Source of the DNA: Leucaena leucocephala
Taxonomy: Eukaryota; Streptophyta; Magnoliopsida; Fabales; Fabaceae
Length of the DNA: 64,000 bases
Assembly: GCA_037074615.1 (NCBI GenBank)
Contig: CM073549.1
Location: 4,593,001-4,657,000, forward strand
Direction: 5' to 3'
A program made the translations under genes and the position numbers. Position 1 is the first letter of the stretch. Every line of letters starts with the position of its first letter. Shown piece by piece: positions 1-12,086 of this stretch. Under the pieces are notes generated by a model. The model saw only the letters and a list, made by a program, of their open reading frames with translations, made no database searches and had not been told where the DNA came from.

Positions 1-2
1 TA

Positions 3-168
3 TGTGACTTGTAGCTTCTACTTGCTTCTAGAGTTTAGCGTTCACATGTTTATTTCGCAATAGTTCTGTTTGAAAGCTCTTGCTGAGTTTTCTGTGCCTA
101 CCATTGCATTGAGCTCTGTTCTCGTTGAGCAATGAAGGTTGTGAAAATTTTAAGGGAAAATCATTTTG
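3..168. repeat. Flanking repeat R1, copy 1
   Basis: This segment aligns without gaps, with scattered mismatches, to 12675-12840; weaker similarity continues for roughly another 70 bp. It lies outside any frame I can assign. The two copies bracket the TNL gene and its decayed partner, so I read them as footprints of tandem duplication in the resistance-gene cluster. They may be sequence that normally lies downstream of a TNL gene, which would place another family member to the left of the window; that last point is inference. Confidence 0.8.
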
Positions 169-918
169 CACGTATTTATAATCTTTTACAATTTTCTATT
201 TGATATATATTCTATTTTTTTCTTTTTATTAAGCCCTTTAACTTTGAGAGGAGTTTCTTGTTATAAATATTATTATATTTATCTTTGTTTCTTTATAATA
301 TTAGATTTATATTTTAATGATTTGGAGTTATGCACAGAACATTTGTACAAGAGAACATATAAGTAAAAAAAAAATAATCTATTATCTCCCCTCTTAATTT
401 CTTGTGTTATTATTTATTCTCTTTGCTAGCTCCTTTATTTATCTCTCATTTTCATTACACTAATTTGTTTTTCCTAATGTTTGATTAAAAAAAAATTGTT
501 TTCCTCATGCTAAGGGGGCAAGATTAGTCAAGAAAGAAACCAATAAAAAAGAAGTGGGTAGCGTGTCGCAGGAAAATATTACTACAAATTAAATCTTCTT
601 TTGAAGAAAGGGGGAAAAGCATTTAATAATTTAATAAATTAAACAATAATAAAATTTTACATCGGACCAGTTGACGTGGACGCTTGAGATCATTTTGTCT
701 TGATGTTATCAGATCGGCACCCCTACAACAAATAATAAACTATGAACAAGTTGATTGAAACTTAACCCATATTTTCTAATCCAACCCACGTTGACGAACG
801 AAGAAGACTCACCTAATTATATTTCATCATTATTTAATTATGAAAATACGATTACATAAATCTTCTAAAAAAATCTTTAATTAAGAGGACTTATGACCAA
901 TGTTTCGGCCTACTTTTA

Positions 919-1392
919 GGGCTTGTTTGGCACGGGGTATTTGGGGGGAGGGATGGGGAGGGAGGGATTTTACTTCCCTCCCCTTGTTTGGCTCATTACA
1001 AAATTTAGGAGGGGGGTAAAATTTTTTAAAATTTTCCCTCCCCCTCCAACTTTACTTCCCCTCCAAAATTGGGGGAATTTGGAGGGGAAGTGTGATATTA
1101 TTATTATATAATATTCATATACCCATAATTTTTTTAATATCCTAATATTACTCTTATATTATATTTTATTAAAATATTATGTAAAATAATATAAGGTAAA
1201 TTTGTCTATATAAAAGTATTTTTCCTCCATTTTCTTCTTAAACCAAACAAGGTAATATGAAAATCCCTCCCCTCCTCTCCCTTAATGTTAATCCAAACAA
1301 GGTAATAATAAAATCTCTCTTTTTTTCTTCCTTTCCTTTCTTTTCCTTTCCCTCTATTAAAATCCCTCCCCTCCGTTGAGCCAAACACACCC
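919..1392. mobile_element. PIF/Harbinger-like (Tourist-type) MITE with TTA target duplication
   Basis: The ends are an inverted repeat: GGGCTTGTTTGGC on the left and GCCAAACACACCC on the right. TTA flanks both sides (916-918 and 1393-1395), the 3-bp duplication typical of PIF/Harbinger elements. The inside is purine-rich on one half and pyrimidine-rich on the other and encodes no transposase, so the element is non-autonomous, 474 bp long. It sits about 0.9 kb upstream of the TNL start. The same termini recur in the 40-45 kb and 56 kb elements. Confidence 0.8.
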
Positions 1393-2222
1393 TTAAGAGT
1401 TCGATGCAAAATATAACATTTTATTTATAAAATCATATACATTGATGTATCTGCTTCCAACAAATTTCCTACCATCTTCCACCCTTCGTTTAGAAGAATG
1501 TGTAATAAATACGTAATGGTCTCCTAACCATGGAGGTCAAATTTATTAAGCTACTAATTATGTGAGTGTATAAATAATAAGCTATATTATTTAATAATTA
1601 TAAATAATATGACCGTAAAAGTGTACATTTGGTTTTCTAATTTTATATAGGTTTTTAATTCGGTTCCTTAATTTATAAAGTTATTTTTCCGTTCCTCTAA
1701 TCCTAATTATTTTGGAGAATAAAAGACAAATACCTCTTAATTAATTATTAAATTTGCTCCATATATAAACATGAGTTAGGATTTGAAGCCTCAACGATTT
1801 ACTTGAGAGACAAGAGTCCTCCTTATTTATGCCAACTTGAGGTAGTTATATTGACACATGATTCATTAACGAGTATTTATAAAACCATTTTATTGTGTAG
1901 GGATTCTAAGTCTATTAAATCTCAACCATTTAGTTTTCAATTCAAAGGTGGTGATGAGAGGAAGGAGAAGAAAAAGAAAACGAAATGGATGAGGACCTAT
2001 TAAAATGTTTATGACAGTGAAGGACCACAAAATTCGAAAGCGACAGTAATTAAGGCCCTTGCTATTTTTCTATATCAGTTGGAAAAAAATAACATTTTGG
2101 AACTTCTTTACAAAAACGATTGATTCGAGAAAAGATACAAAGTCAAACAAAAACGAGGCATTACACTTCCAACAAATTTCCGACCATCTTCCTCCCTTCT
2201 ATTTTGGACAATCCCTGATCTG

Positions 2223-2228
2223 TATAAA
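2223..2228 (+). promoter_or_regulatory. Candidate TATA box of the TNL gene
   Basis: TATAAA lies 42 bases before the ATG at 2270. If used, the untranslated leader would be very short, so transcription may begin further upstream. This rests on motif and position only. Confidence 0.3.
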
Positions 2229-2269
2229 TTTCTCTCTCGTTTCAGTATTCAAATCTCAATACCATACCC

Positions 2270-5200
2270 ATGGAGGTTCAAGTAGCAGCAACATCATCCT
2301 CTGGCTTCAGTGGCAAAAGCAATAAGTTTAGATATGATGTTTTCCTGAGTTTCAGAGGCAAAGATACTCGCCACTCTTTCACTGTGCCTCTCTACGATGC
2401 TCTGCGACGTAAGGGAATCATCCCCTTCATTGATGACAAGAAGCTTGGAAAAGGGGAACGCATCGCACCTACGCTTCTTAAAGCCATTGAGAGATCAAGA
2501 ATTTCGATCATTGTGTTCTCTATAAACTACGCTACTTCGAGTTGGTGCCTTGATGAACTGGCTCACATCATTTGGTGTATGAAGGAGAACAACCAGCTGA
2601 TTGTACCAATATTTTACAAGGTGGATCCGAGGGATGTTCAATATCAGAGAAACAGCTTCGAGGAAGCCATGGCTGCTCATGAAGAAAGGTTCAGAAATGA
2701 GGCAGAGAAAGTTAGAAAGAGTTTTGAGGCTGACAGTGCTGCTCATGAAGATCGGTTGAGGAAGAACCTGGAGAAAGTGCAAAAGTGGAGGTCTGCTTTG
2801 TCTGAAGCTGCTAGTTTGTCATCAACATGGCTTTTCGAAGATGGGTACGTTGATTTGATTATATTATTTTTTCTTGCAATGTTCTGGTTAAATTTCCAAG
2901 TACTTATTAGTGGCTGGCTATGATAACGCATCGTTCGCTGATTATTATTCTTGCAAAAAGGTGAATGTTTGTAAACTTGGGGTCTTAAAAGTTTTTTTTA
3001 GCTTTTAAAATTATTAGTTCTTCATTCTGAAAATAATTTTAACATTTAATATTTTTTTACAAAAAGATTGTTCATATTGTTTTCTACTATAAATCATAGA
3101 ATATTTTAATTTAGTTATTGCTAATATATCATCACTGGATCGTTATTAAGAATCGTGTAGACGATATGTTACTAAAATAGAGTATATTGTTACTGGAGTC
3201 TGAGGTTGCAGAAGTTGTTTTCAAATTTTCAAATCCCGTTCTTTGTTCTAACTCTTCTCTAAAATATGCCTAATGAGGGTTTTGTAAGGTGGCTTTCCAG
3301 TCTTCTAACTCTAATACTGTTAATTTTTAACAAAAAAATATTAACGCTAAAATTTTAAATGTTAATAAAATATTCTTAAATGCTGATATAATAAGTTTAA
3401 TGTTTTAAAATGACAATGTTTGGCATAAAGAATCATCATTTGAGACTAACAATTCTAGAGTTTGAGGACTGAACAAGAGCTTTCTAAAATTAAGGGATCA
3501 AACTAAAATTTCATATAAAGTTAAAGGACTAAAAGTATATTTTTGCCTTGAAAATTTTATTTTGTTATAATTTTATTCTTTTGCGCTATGTCTTTTATAC
3601 AAAGCAGAACATGTTGTGATAATGATCTTCATTATAAAAAGTTAATCTTCCCTTTTGTAGATACCACGACGGTGTGTTTATTGAAAGAATTGTTGAAGAT
3701 GTGTATGCTAGGCTACCTCCAAAAAGCTTCCATATCGTTGATTACTTAGTTGGACTCGAGCCTTGCGTACAAACAGTGATGTCACTTTTGGATGAAACTG
3801 ATAATAGCATTTGTATGTTGGGGATTCATGGGACTGGTGGAATTGGCAAAACAACCCTTGCAAAAGCTCTGTATAACACAATCTTCTACCATTTTGAAGG
3901 TGCTTGTTTTTTGTTTGATGTCAAAGAAGCATCAAAGAAATATCAGGGTGTTGTCCGTCTTCAACAAACACTTCTCTCGGAGATTTTAGAGGAGAGGATT
4001 AGGATGTTTGGGAGTATCGACGAAGGAATATCTAGAATAAAACATAGACTCTCTCACAAAAAGGTTCTTTTGGTTCTTGATGATGTTGATGAGGTTGAAC
4101 AATTAGAACAACTTGCAGGGGGGCACGGTTGGCTTGGTTGTGGAAGCAAAGTCATTATAACAACCAGAAATAAGCAATTACTAACTTCATGCAATATTAG
4201 AAAAATATATGAAATGAAGGAGCTGGATAAGCTTGACTCTCTCGAACTCTTTTGCTGGCATGCCTTTCAAATGAGTCAACCTCCAAAAGACTATCAAGAT
4301 ATGTCTATTTGTGCGATAAGTTATGCACAAGGCCTTCCTCTAGCATTAAGAGTAATTGGCTCCAATTTGGCAGATAAGAACTTGGAGGAATGGAGGTCTA
4401 TATTGGAGCAATATGAGAGGGTCCCAGAAAGAACAATTCTTGAGGTTCTAAAAATAAGCTATGATTGCTTACAAGATGGTGCTAAGCGTATTTTCCTAGA
4501 TATTGCTTGTTTTCTTGATAAGATGTCTGGATCTATTGAAGAAATAGTAGAAGCATGTGATTTTGGTGCTCAGTTTTATCTTGAAGTTCTTATAGATAAA
4601 TCTCTATTAACTTTGGTTAAAAATGATCGCTTATACATACATGATCTAATACAACAAATGGGTAGAGAGATTGTTAGAAAGGAGGCACCATTAAATCCTG
4701 AAAAACGTAGCAGATTATGGTATTACCAAGATGTTCTTAAAGTATTGCATGACAATTTAGTAAGAATCTAAACCATGTCTTTCTCCTCATATAGTCATAT
4801 GTATACATCAAACCTATTGTGATATATATATATATATATATATATATTTGGCAATATATGTTAATGATACTTCTTTGGACTTGCATTTCAGGACTGCAAT
4901 AATATTGAAGGAATAATGCTTGATCCGCCTCAAGAAGAAAAAGTAAAGTGGAGTGGGATAGCCTTTGAGAAGATGAATAATCTTAGAATTCTTATTATTC
5001 GGAGAGTCCAATTTTCAACTGGACCTACATATCTTCCCAATAGTTTAAGATGGCTTGAATGGGAGGGATATCCTTCTACAATTTTGCCAACAGATTTTTC
5101 TCCTTTGCGACTAATTTTCTTGAAGTTACCTAGAAGCTCTTTCAGACTAAAAGAGTCATTCAAGGTACTTTCTTAATAATCCTTTATAGTTATTTTTCAG

Positions 5201-7684
5201 TCAAATTTCTTTTTCGTTTTGTTGTTGGCCTGATGTAATTTCTTTAGCTGTAAATTTTCATCTTGGAATCAAGTAGTACATATGCTCCTTATGATTTTGA
5301 TTTGAATAAGTATAATATAGTTGTTACAAAATTGAATATATAGTTTATTTTTGCTCTATAATTTTCTCATATATATTTTTCAAAAATCTACAAACGTCTT
5401 TAAGCATATGCGTTAATGCATTAAGGTATTTGAAATATTTTTACCTAGAAAATGTATCAAATAAAAAAATTATAACACTGACGATAAAAAATTCTTGGTT
5501 TACAGCTTACTTTAAAATAATAGATTTATTTTCTTAAAACTTAACAGCTGGCATAATATTTTTTTTATATATGATTTTGCATCTATTAAAATAAAAATGA
5601 AAATAAAATAAAATTTGGACTATCTAATTTTAAACTAGACGATGGGAGAGTTTTAGTAATTTGGACTATCTAATTAAATAGTATTGTTTTTTGTTTTGCA
5701 GAGTTTTACTAACCATGTGACAAAGATTGATTTTTCATATTGTCAATTCATAACTGAAGTGCCTGATATGTCTCAATTGCAAAGTTTAAGAAGACTGAAC
5801 TTTGCATATTGTCGCAATCTGATCAAAGTTCATGATTCAGTGGGATCTCTCTCTAAGCTGGTCGACTTAAATTTTAGCGTATGCACCAAACTTTCCATCT
5901 GTCCACGTGAAATCAAGATGCCATCTCTTGAATTCCTTGGTCTCAATGGTTGCAATAGTCTTGACTACTTCCCACATATAGTGGGAAACATGGATGCACT
6001 GACGAAAATTTATGCAGAACGCACTGCTATTAAAGAGCTCCCACCTTCCATTGGAAATCTTTCGAGGCTTGAATATTTATATATGGACTCCTGCAAAAGT
6101 CTTGGGGAATTTCCCACTAGCTTATTCACGTTGCCAAAACTTGGGTGGCTTAATTTGGGAGGCATTAATCCTCGTACCAGAAAATCCTTTATGAAGTTAA
6201 TGCAAGATATCCAACCAATTATCAACCATATGGTTCAGTTGCGTCTCCCAAATTGTGGTCTGTTGGATGAAGAACTTCCCCTAATTCTGAATTATTTTCG
6301 AAATTTGCGACAGTTAGATATATCAAGGAATGATTTTGTGTTTCTCCCTAAGTGCATTAAACAGTGTGCCCAAATGCTGTTTATACATGTGAGTGACTGC
6401 AAGAGGCTTAAAGACATACCAGAGTTGCCATCAAATTTGTGCGTCATACAAGCAACAAATTGCACATCATTAACTACAGAATCATTGGACAATTTATATT
6501 CCCAGGTTTGTCTATTCTCTCTTTGTTTTTCTATTTCAAACGTTAATCAAACTAAGTCACATTCTCACTGAGCAAACTCTTTGCCTGTACAAGATAACAC
6601 AGTCCATAAAACAATGGCTTGGTAGCTGAACTTTAAATGTATATTTGGAAGTGATGAATTTGTTGAGTTCAACTAATAATTAGAGCTTCTTATCCTCGTG
6701 TGTCAATTGAGAAAGTTTTAGCATTCTCTTATTTAAAATTACTTAAATATAAGAACTAATAATTAATCTATAAATATTAAAAAAATTAGTTAAATTAGTT
6801 ATTTATAATAAATGTCTGTTAATTTTTTCAAAATATTATGTCTAATCATATGTATTAGAAGATAAAGTGTATTGAAGTATTATATTTATGAGTAAAATAA
6901 ATCTAGCTCCTAATTAGTAATTTACAGGGACATGGAAGAGTAATAGAATTGAAAACATGTTAATGAACGGGAGATTAAGTAATTCGAAAATATCAAGTTG
7001 AAAGTGCGAATTTTATGTTGGATTCTTTTTATAAGTTTATTTCAAATCTGAAAACGCATAATTAGTCTGTCTGCTGTTATGGTGAATCAGGCAAAAAGTG
7101 GGGTGCTTGGCTTGAGAATCTCTATCCCAGCAACAACATTTCCAGATTGGCTCGACTACTGGTGTGAAGGAAGCAAATTGTGTTTTCGCGCTCGTCGTGG
7201 GAATTTATTACCTCGTTCTGTTCTTGCTTTTGAGGTCGTTGGGAAAGACAACACGAGTGGGCGACACTGGTTCCTAGTTTATATGAGCATTAATGGTCGC
7301 AAAATAATGAAATATGATTTTGATGCATTCAAAAAAGGCATTGAACAGAATTGGGCTTTTGGTGCTCCAAGCGGTCATGTGTTATTAATTGAGCAATTCA
7401 TGAAAATTATGGAAGAAGAGCAAAAGAACATAAGAAAGTGTATGGAGTTGGATTGGAATGAGGTGGAAATACAATTTATGAGTCGCTCAGCAGATATGTC
7501 AGTAGTTAAGTGTGGAATTTATGTCTGCAAGAAGGAAACAAACATGGAGAATGTGCAGTTCAAGCCTTATAATGCTTCAGCAACTTCAATGAAACGAAAA
7601 CCAAGAGCCATAGCCTCTCCTCCTAATTATGAACCACCCAACAAGTACATGAGAACTGATAATACCAAAAAAGGGTCAAAGTGA
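2270..7684 (+). CDS. TIR-NBS-LRR (TNL) immune receptor, five exons
   Basis: Intracellular receptor of the plant TNL class. These sense pathogen effectors, and their TIR domain cleaves NAD+ to signal through EDS1. Inferred exons are 2270-2844, 3661-4759, 4892-5164, 5702-6505 and 7091-7684, all GT-AG and frame-compatible, giving 1,114 residues, a normal length. The TIR spans about 20-165, with RYDVFLSFRG and putative catalytic Glu96 in SSWCLDEL. NB-ARC follows: P-loop GIHGTGGIGKTT (246-257), kinase-2 VLLVLDDVDE (327-336), RNBS-B GSKVIITTRN (353-362), GLPL (416-419). The MHD motif reads IHD (518-520). Leucine-rich repeats fill exons 3-4, and a C-JID-like post-LRR domain fills exon 5, ending in a basic tail with KRKPR (1085-1089). 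Odd: a 22-residue tandem duplication follows the TIR core (129-172). The exon 5 acceptor (AG at 7089-7090) is the least certain boundary; it was chosen to keep phase 0. A decayed relative lies 2 kb downstream. Confidence 0.92.
2654..2785 (+). repeat. 66-bp in-frame tandem duplication in the TIR C-terminal part
   Basis: Residues 129-150 and 151-172 of the TNL are two copies of a 22-residue segment, each beginning SFE, with AAHE at the same offset and ending EKVxK; 13 of 22 positions are identical. The DNA copies are 2654-2719 and 2720-2785. The downstream decayed TNL has a single copy (about 10105-10170), and TNL proteins generally carry one such charged helix here. The duplication lengthens the helical end of the TIR and keeps the frame. 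Confidence 0.85.
3420..3550 (+). repeat. Possible dispersed repeat remnant inside TNL intron 1
   Basis: Intron 1 (2845-3660, 816 bp) has no coding potential. Its 3' part has the phrasing of old plant interspersed repeats: a run about a declining frame, then GGGATCAAACTAAAATTT and AAGGACTAAAAGTATATTTT. The assignment rests on style only; I cannot confirm a family. Confidence 0.3.
4822..4848. repeat. (AT)n microsatellite in TNL intron 2
   Basis: A run of about 13 AT dinucleotides within the 132-bp intron 4760-4891. It is likely length-polymorphic. Confidence 0.9.
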
Positions 7685-7900
7685 GCCTCTACGTACTAAT
7701 TGTCGTCGTTTCAAGGCTTGTCTTTTATATCAATATCTTTTTTCCTTCCATGTAGTGTAGGACAATTAAGAGACACCAAACTTTTCCTTCTTGTTACAGC
7801 AGAAAGATGGTTTTTCCCATGGGTAAGCAGCTTGTTTGGAGATTCTCGTATCATTAGAAATCCAATAATTGTTAGTCAATTGTTTGTTACTTGTTAGGTG

Positions 7901-7906
7901 AATAAA
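7901..7906 (+). terminator. Candidate polyadenylation signal of the TNL gene
   Basis: AATAAA lies 217 bases after the stop codon at 7682-7684, a typical 3'-UTR distance. Nothing else coding is seen between the stop and this site. Confidence 0.45.
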
Positions 7907-9727
7907 GGATTTCTGTTTTTCTCTTGTTAAACATGAATATTAATTTATCATTATAAGTTGGTTTAATATGTATATGTACCTTAATGACGAAAAGAATGGT
8001 ATAATCTTAATGAAGTTTTTAGAAACTACAATGACGTTGACCAGAAAATACTCAAGTTGATTGAAACTTAACATTTTTAATTGTTGAACCCAACCACTGA
8101 TGACAAAGACTAGGCTAAATTATATATATAATGACAGTTAATACTTCAGATTTTCTATTAGCATTAATTAATTATCTGTGTATGTGGAAAAACGAAGGAA
8201 GGGACAATATGTTTGTGTGTCATCAACTACATGCAGTAGCAGCGGTGAATGACTTCTCGATACTCTTGAGTTGCAGAATGTAGTTGGAAAAGATACTTTT
8301 ATAGGAAAATTAGTCTGCTACAATGGAAGATAAACATACTCCTCTAATTAGTATATGGAAAATTTCTCTCTCTACTTTAAAAATAAGACTAAAATAAAAT
8401 TTATCTCTTTATCCTATAAATTGGATAAGAGGAGTAAAATAAAAATTGACCAATCTATGGTGGAAATATACAACATGAACGGCCAGTGACTTGTGAACCA
8501 ATAGTACAAATCATAAAAAATAAAATTATTTTTTTAAGTATATCGTTGTGGGTATATAAGTCAAACATCTTTTTATAAAAAAATGTACGCAAGTTAAATT
8601 ACAACACAATTATTCAAATTTTAAATTAAACTTCAACATGAAATCAACATGGAGTTTATAGTACTAACTCGATGTTTAAATATAAGATTTAGTTTGATAA
8701 AAATATAAACTAAATCTTTTATTAAATAGGAAATTAAACAAAATTACACATGCACGATGGTGGTTCATTTGTCTAGCGGCGGCGGACACTTGCTAATTCA
8801 ATTTGCACCTGAGGCTTTTAATATGTCTCCCTCTTGACGCTCCATCAGTATCATTAATTTTTTAAATTTTTATTATTAAATTTGACTTAAAATAAGGGAC
8901 ATTTTGAGGGTAGGGTGTATGACCTAAAATGTTACGTATCACTTTACTCTCTATTATAACTCACTTGTGGGAGAAATTTTTTACCCAAACATATAAGTCA
9001 CTATGAGAATTATTAATGATAGTTTTTCAATGTTATCCTTATTTAATTTTTATTGAAAAGAGAAAAAGATTAGAGAGATGGGAATGATTTATAAATGTAG
9101 GAACTTATAAAAAGATAAAACTTTAATAAGGACATTCTTTTCTTTCTTATAAAAAAAATTTAACAAAGACAAACTTGGAAAGTTAATATATTTTATGAAT
9201 TAAGTCATTAACTAATGCCTCTAATGCTAATTATAAGTTATTTGATTTTTTTAGATAAATTAAAAAAATTAAATAAATTAATTATTATATTTAACTTATC
9301 AAAATAAATTCGTATTATATAATTTATAATCTATTAAAATTAATCAATTAATTCTTATATTAATTATAATTAATTTTATTATTCTATTTAAAAAAATTAA
9401 TTATCTTTTATAAAAAATCGGAGCTAGTATCATTATTTAATTTAAAACTAACTTATACAGGAAGGTATAATAAAAAAATAATTGTTATATAAAATAAATA
9501 AATAAATAAATAGAGATGCTTTCTCCACTTGAGAAAAATTAAAAACTGTCACGCTCTCTCTCCTCCTGCCAGTAAATGGAAAGCGTCGAGTCATATTCTG
9601 AAACATTCAAGCTTCCGAGAAATATGTTTGTGGAGGATCAAAAGCGTGCTCTGCTTCCACTTTTTGTGTAAATATCTCTCCCAGTCCTTACCAGCTTAGT
9701 AGCATTTAGTTATATATCATCGCAGCC
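7907..9727. other. Intergenic region between the two TNL copies
   Basis: No gene is seen. A 20-bp exact match (8053-8072) to 747-766, followed by further patchy similarity, shows that the intergenic DNA was duplicated with the TNL genes. A roughly 220-bp AT-rich element (9210-9430) resembles copies at 17600-17832 and 38070-38297. The last 180 bp before 9728 should contain the former promoter of the decayed copy. Confidence 0.55.
9210..9430. mobile_element. Degenerate Stowaway-like MITE
   Basis: An AT-rich stretch shares its middle part (around 9299-9375) with 17696-17770 and, inverted, with 38130-38215. Terminal repeats are too eroded to place exactly. It is non-coding. Confidence 0.4.
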
Positions 9728-11242
9728 ATGGCGATTCGAGTGGAAGCGCCATCGTCCTCTGGCTTTCCCACTAAAACCAAGTTTAGGTACGATGCTTTTC
9801 TGAGTTTCAGAGGCCAAGATACTCGCCACACCTTCACTGTGCCTCTCTGCAATGCTTTGAGATGTAAGGGAATCAACCCCTTCATTGACGACAAGAAGCT
9901 TGGCAAAGGGGAAGAGATCTCACCTACTCTTCTTAAAGCCATTGACAGATCCAGGATCTCCATTATTGTATTCTCTAGGAACTATGCTAATTCCACATGG
10001 TGCCTTGAGGAACTCGCCCACATCATTTGGTGTAAGTAGCAGAAGAACCAGCTGGTCATACCCATCTTTTACAAGGTGGATCCCTTGGATGTTCAATGTC
10101 TTTCAGGAAGCCATGTCTGCTCTTGAAGATAGATTCAGAGATGTCTTAGACAACGTGTGCAAATTGAGGTCTGCTTTATTTGAAGCTGCAAGCTTATCAT
10201 CTGCTTGGCTTTTTGATGATGGGTAGGTTTTGTCCAAGTGCCTTTTATGCTGATATGTTTTTCATAATTTTAATCATAGCCTTAAAATATGAATTTTTTT
10301 ATGCGGTTCAAATGATTTGTTATCTATTAGTGTTATTTTGGGATTGAGTTCTGAACTGCAATTTTTTTTGTTTTGATTACTTTCTTTACTCATGGAGTTA
10401 TGGAATCTTATTTTAATTTTTCTATTATAGCTATCCCTGCATCTCTGACGTTTTGAATACAAACTGTTATTCCTTCAGTTCAAACTAATGTGGCTTGTTC
10501 TTAAGAAGTATTTTAGAAAATGAGTATTTGTCTTACGAGCTAACCGTTGCACAAATTCTATTATGACTTATGAGTCGAGTTTTTAGTTCTAATTTTCCGT
10601 TGTTAAAGGTTAGAAGTTTTATGAGTAGAATCCTTGAATTAACTTTTTGAACACAATTTTTATTATTTTGATTCATAGAAGTTCACTTTTTTTCTAACTT
10701 CATTGCTTTAGATTTACTTAAATGTTACTGTGAAAAATATTCTGCAAAGAGCAAATAACCAAAACTGCTTTGAATTTCTATAGATGCAAACTTGGGTTTA
10801 TCCAAAGGATTGTGGAAGATGCATATGCTATGCTACCACCAAACCCTTTACATAGTATTGATCACACAGTTGGACTTGAGTCTCTCATAATGGTGTTTGT
10901 ATGTTGGGGACCCATGGAACTGGTGGAATTGGCAAGACAACACTTGCCAAGGCTCTCTATAATCAAATATTTTACCAGTTTGAAGGTGCATGTTTTCTAT
11001 TTGATGTCAGAGAAGCGTCAAAGGAATATCGAGGTATTGTTCGTCTCCAACAGTTACTTTTATCAGAGATTCTTGAAGAGAAGAGTAAGTAGTTTAATTT
11101 GGGAGTGTTGATGAAGGAATATGTGAAATAAAACATTGACTCTCTCGCAAAAGAGTTCTATTAGTTCTTGATGATTTTGATGAGGTAGAACAATTAGAAC
11201 AACTTCATTGGGCGAGAAACTAGAACTATGGATTGGTGGGAT
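9728..11242 (+). pseudogene. Decayed, 3'-truncated TNL gene (TIR plus part of NB-ARC)
   Basis: Exon 1 (9728-10222) starts with an intact ATG and a TIR closely like the neighbour's (RYDAFLSFRG; STWCLEEL keeps the catalytic Glu). It then meets an in-frame TAG at 10037-10039 and, further on, a deletion of about 11 bases that shifts the frame. The donor GGGTAGGT and the acceptor before 10784 are still recognisable. Exon 2 has a deletion of about 40 bases with a frame change before the P-loop, an intact GTHGTGGIGKTT, a stop at about 11090-11092 and further frame damage. Similarity continues through kinase-2 (LVLDDFDE) and ends near 11242. GLPL, the MHD region, all leucine-rich repeats and the C-terminal domain are missing. 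The first 103 codons remain open and could give a TIR fragment. It is surely not a full receptor. Confidence 0.9.
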
Positions 11243-12086
11243 GTGGTGATTTATACGTTTAATTATATCATGATAATATATTATTTTATATCTATTGTGC
11301 TTTGTTAATTATCTCACTTGACACCTCACGAGTACACATTAATTTATATGATAAGTAGGATTGCTGATTACTGAGACGTTTATCTCACCTCAATTTTATT
11401 AATATTTTTTAGGAGATAGTCTTATGATAGGACCTCAAGGAAAGTTTCGGAGGTTTAATTAGTATTTATCAATTGTATAACATCCTCCTTTTGATTTATG
11501 TATAAAATAGTTATATATTATCACAATAGGCTCATTCTGCATACTCTAATATGATATATTACTCTACTTAAATTTGATATTATATATAATATTTTAATAA
11601 CATTTTTATATAATTAATAATGGGCTTATAACGTATTTAATTCATTTTCATAAAAGAGTCTATAATTTCCGTTTCATTAATTAATATATATATTTATAAA
11701 AAAGTGTGATATTTATAATATAAGATTTATGAATTATTGAATAGTTTATAAATTTTAAATAATTTGATTCATCGTATTCTTTTTTTTATACTAATTATTT
11801 GTCGATTAAAATTTTTTTTATAACCATGGTAGGATTTTTTTTTATTTTAGTAAAACCCTTTCCTACTATGGTTAACTTTTTCGAAAATAAAAAAAAATTA
11901 TTTATAATCATAGTTATATTGTTATTAATTTATATTATGAATAAAATAGATCTAAGTAATTAATAGTAGTTATATTTTAGGAGGATTTTATAATAATCAT
12001 GAGGTTGATGGTTATAAGCCAAACATCTTTTTAATAAATAGGTAAGCAGGTTGGTAGAGTTTTATATATATATATATATATATATA
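11243..12086. other. AT-rich intergenic sequence after the TNL pseudogene
   Basis: No gene is seen. TNL similarity stops abruptly at about 11242. A small hairpin is present: arms 11821-11834 and 11861-11874 match at 13 of 14 positions around a 26-base loop, perhaps a remnant of an inverted-repeat element. Confidence 0.5.

Larger units (their letters stand above)
1..2269. other. Intergenic region upstream of the TNL gene
   Basis: No convincing gene is seen; the short frames here are AT-rich or lie inside a transposon. The stretch holds a flanking repeat at its left edge (3-168, repeated at 12675-12840), a 20-bp match to the later TNL intergene (747-766), a MITE (919-1392), and a 33-bp block (1454-1486) repeated just before the TNL start (2166-2198). 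TGACG cores, the site bound by TGA-type bZIP factors, occur at 672-676 and 792-796. Whether they act in TNL expression is inference. Confidence 0.6.

Noticed and set aside
923..1111. 62-codon frame near the left end
   Set aside because: Inside a MITE; composition comes from its G-rich and C-rich tracts.
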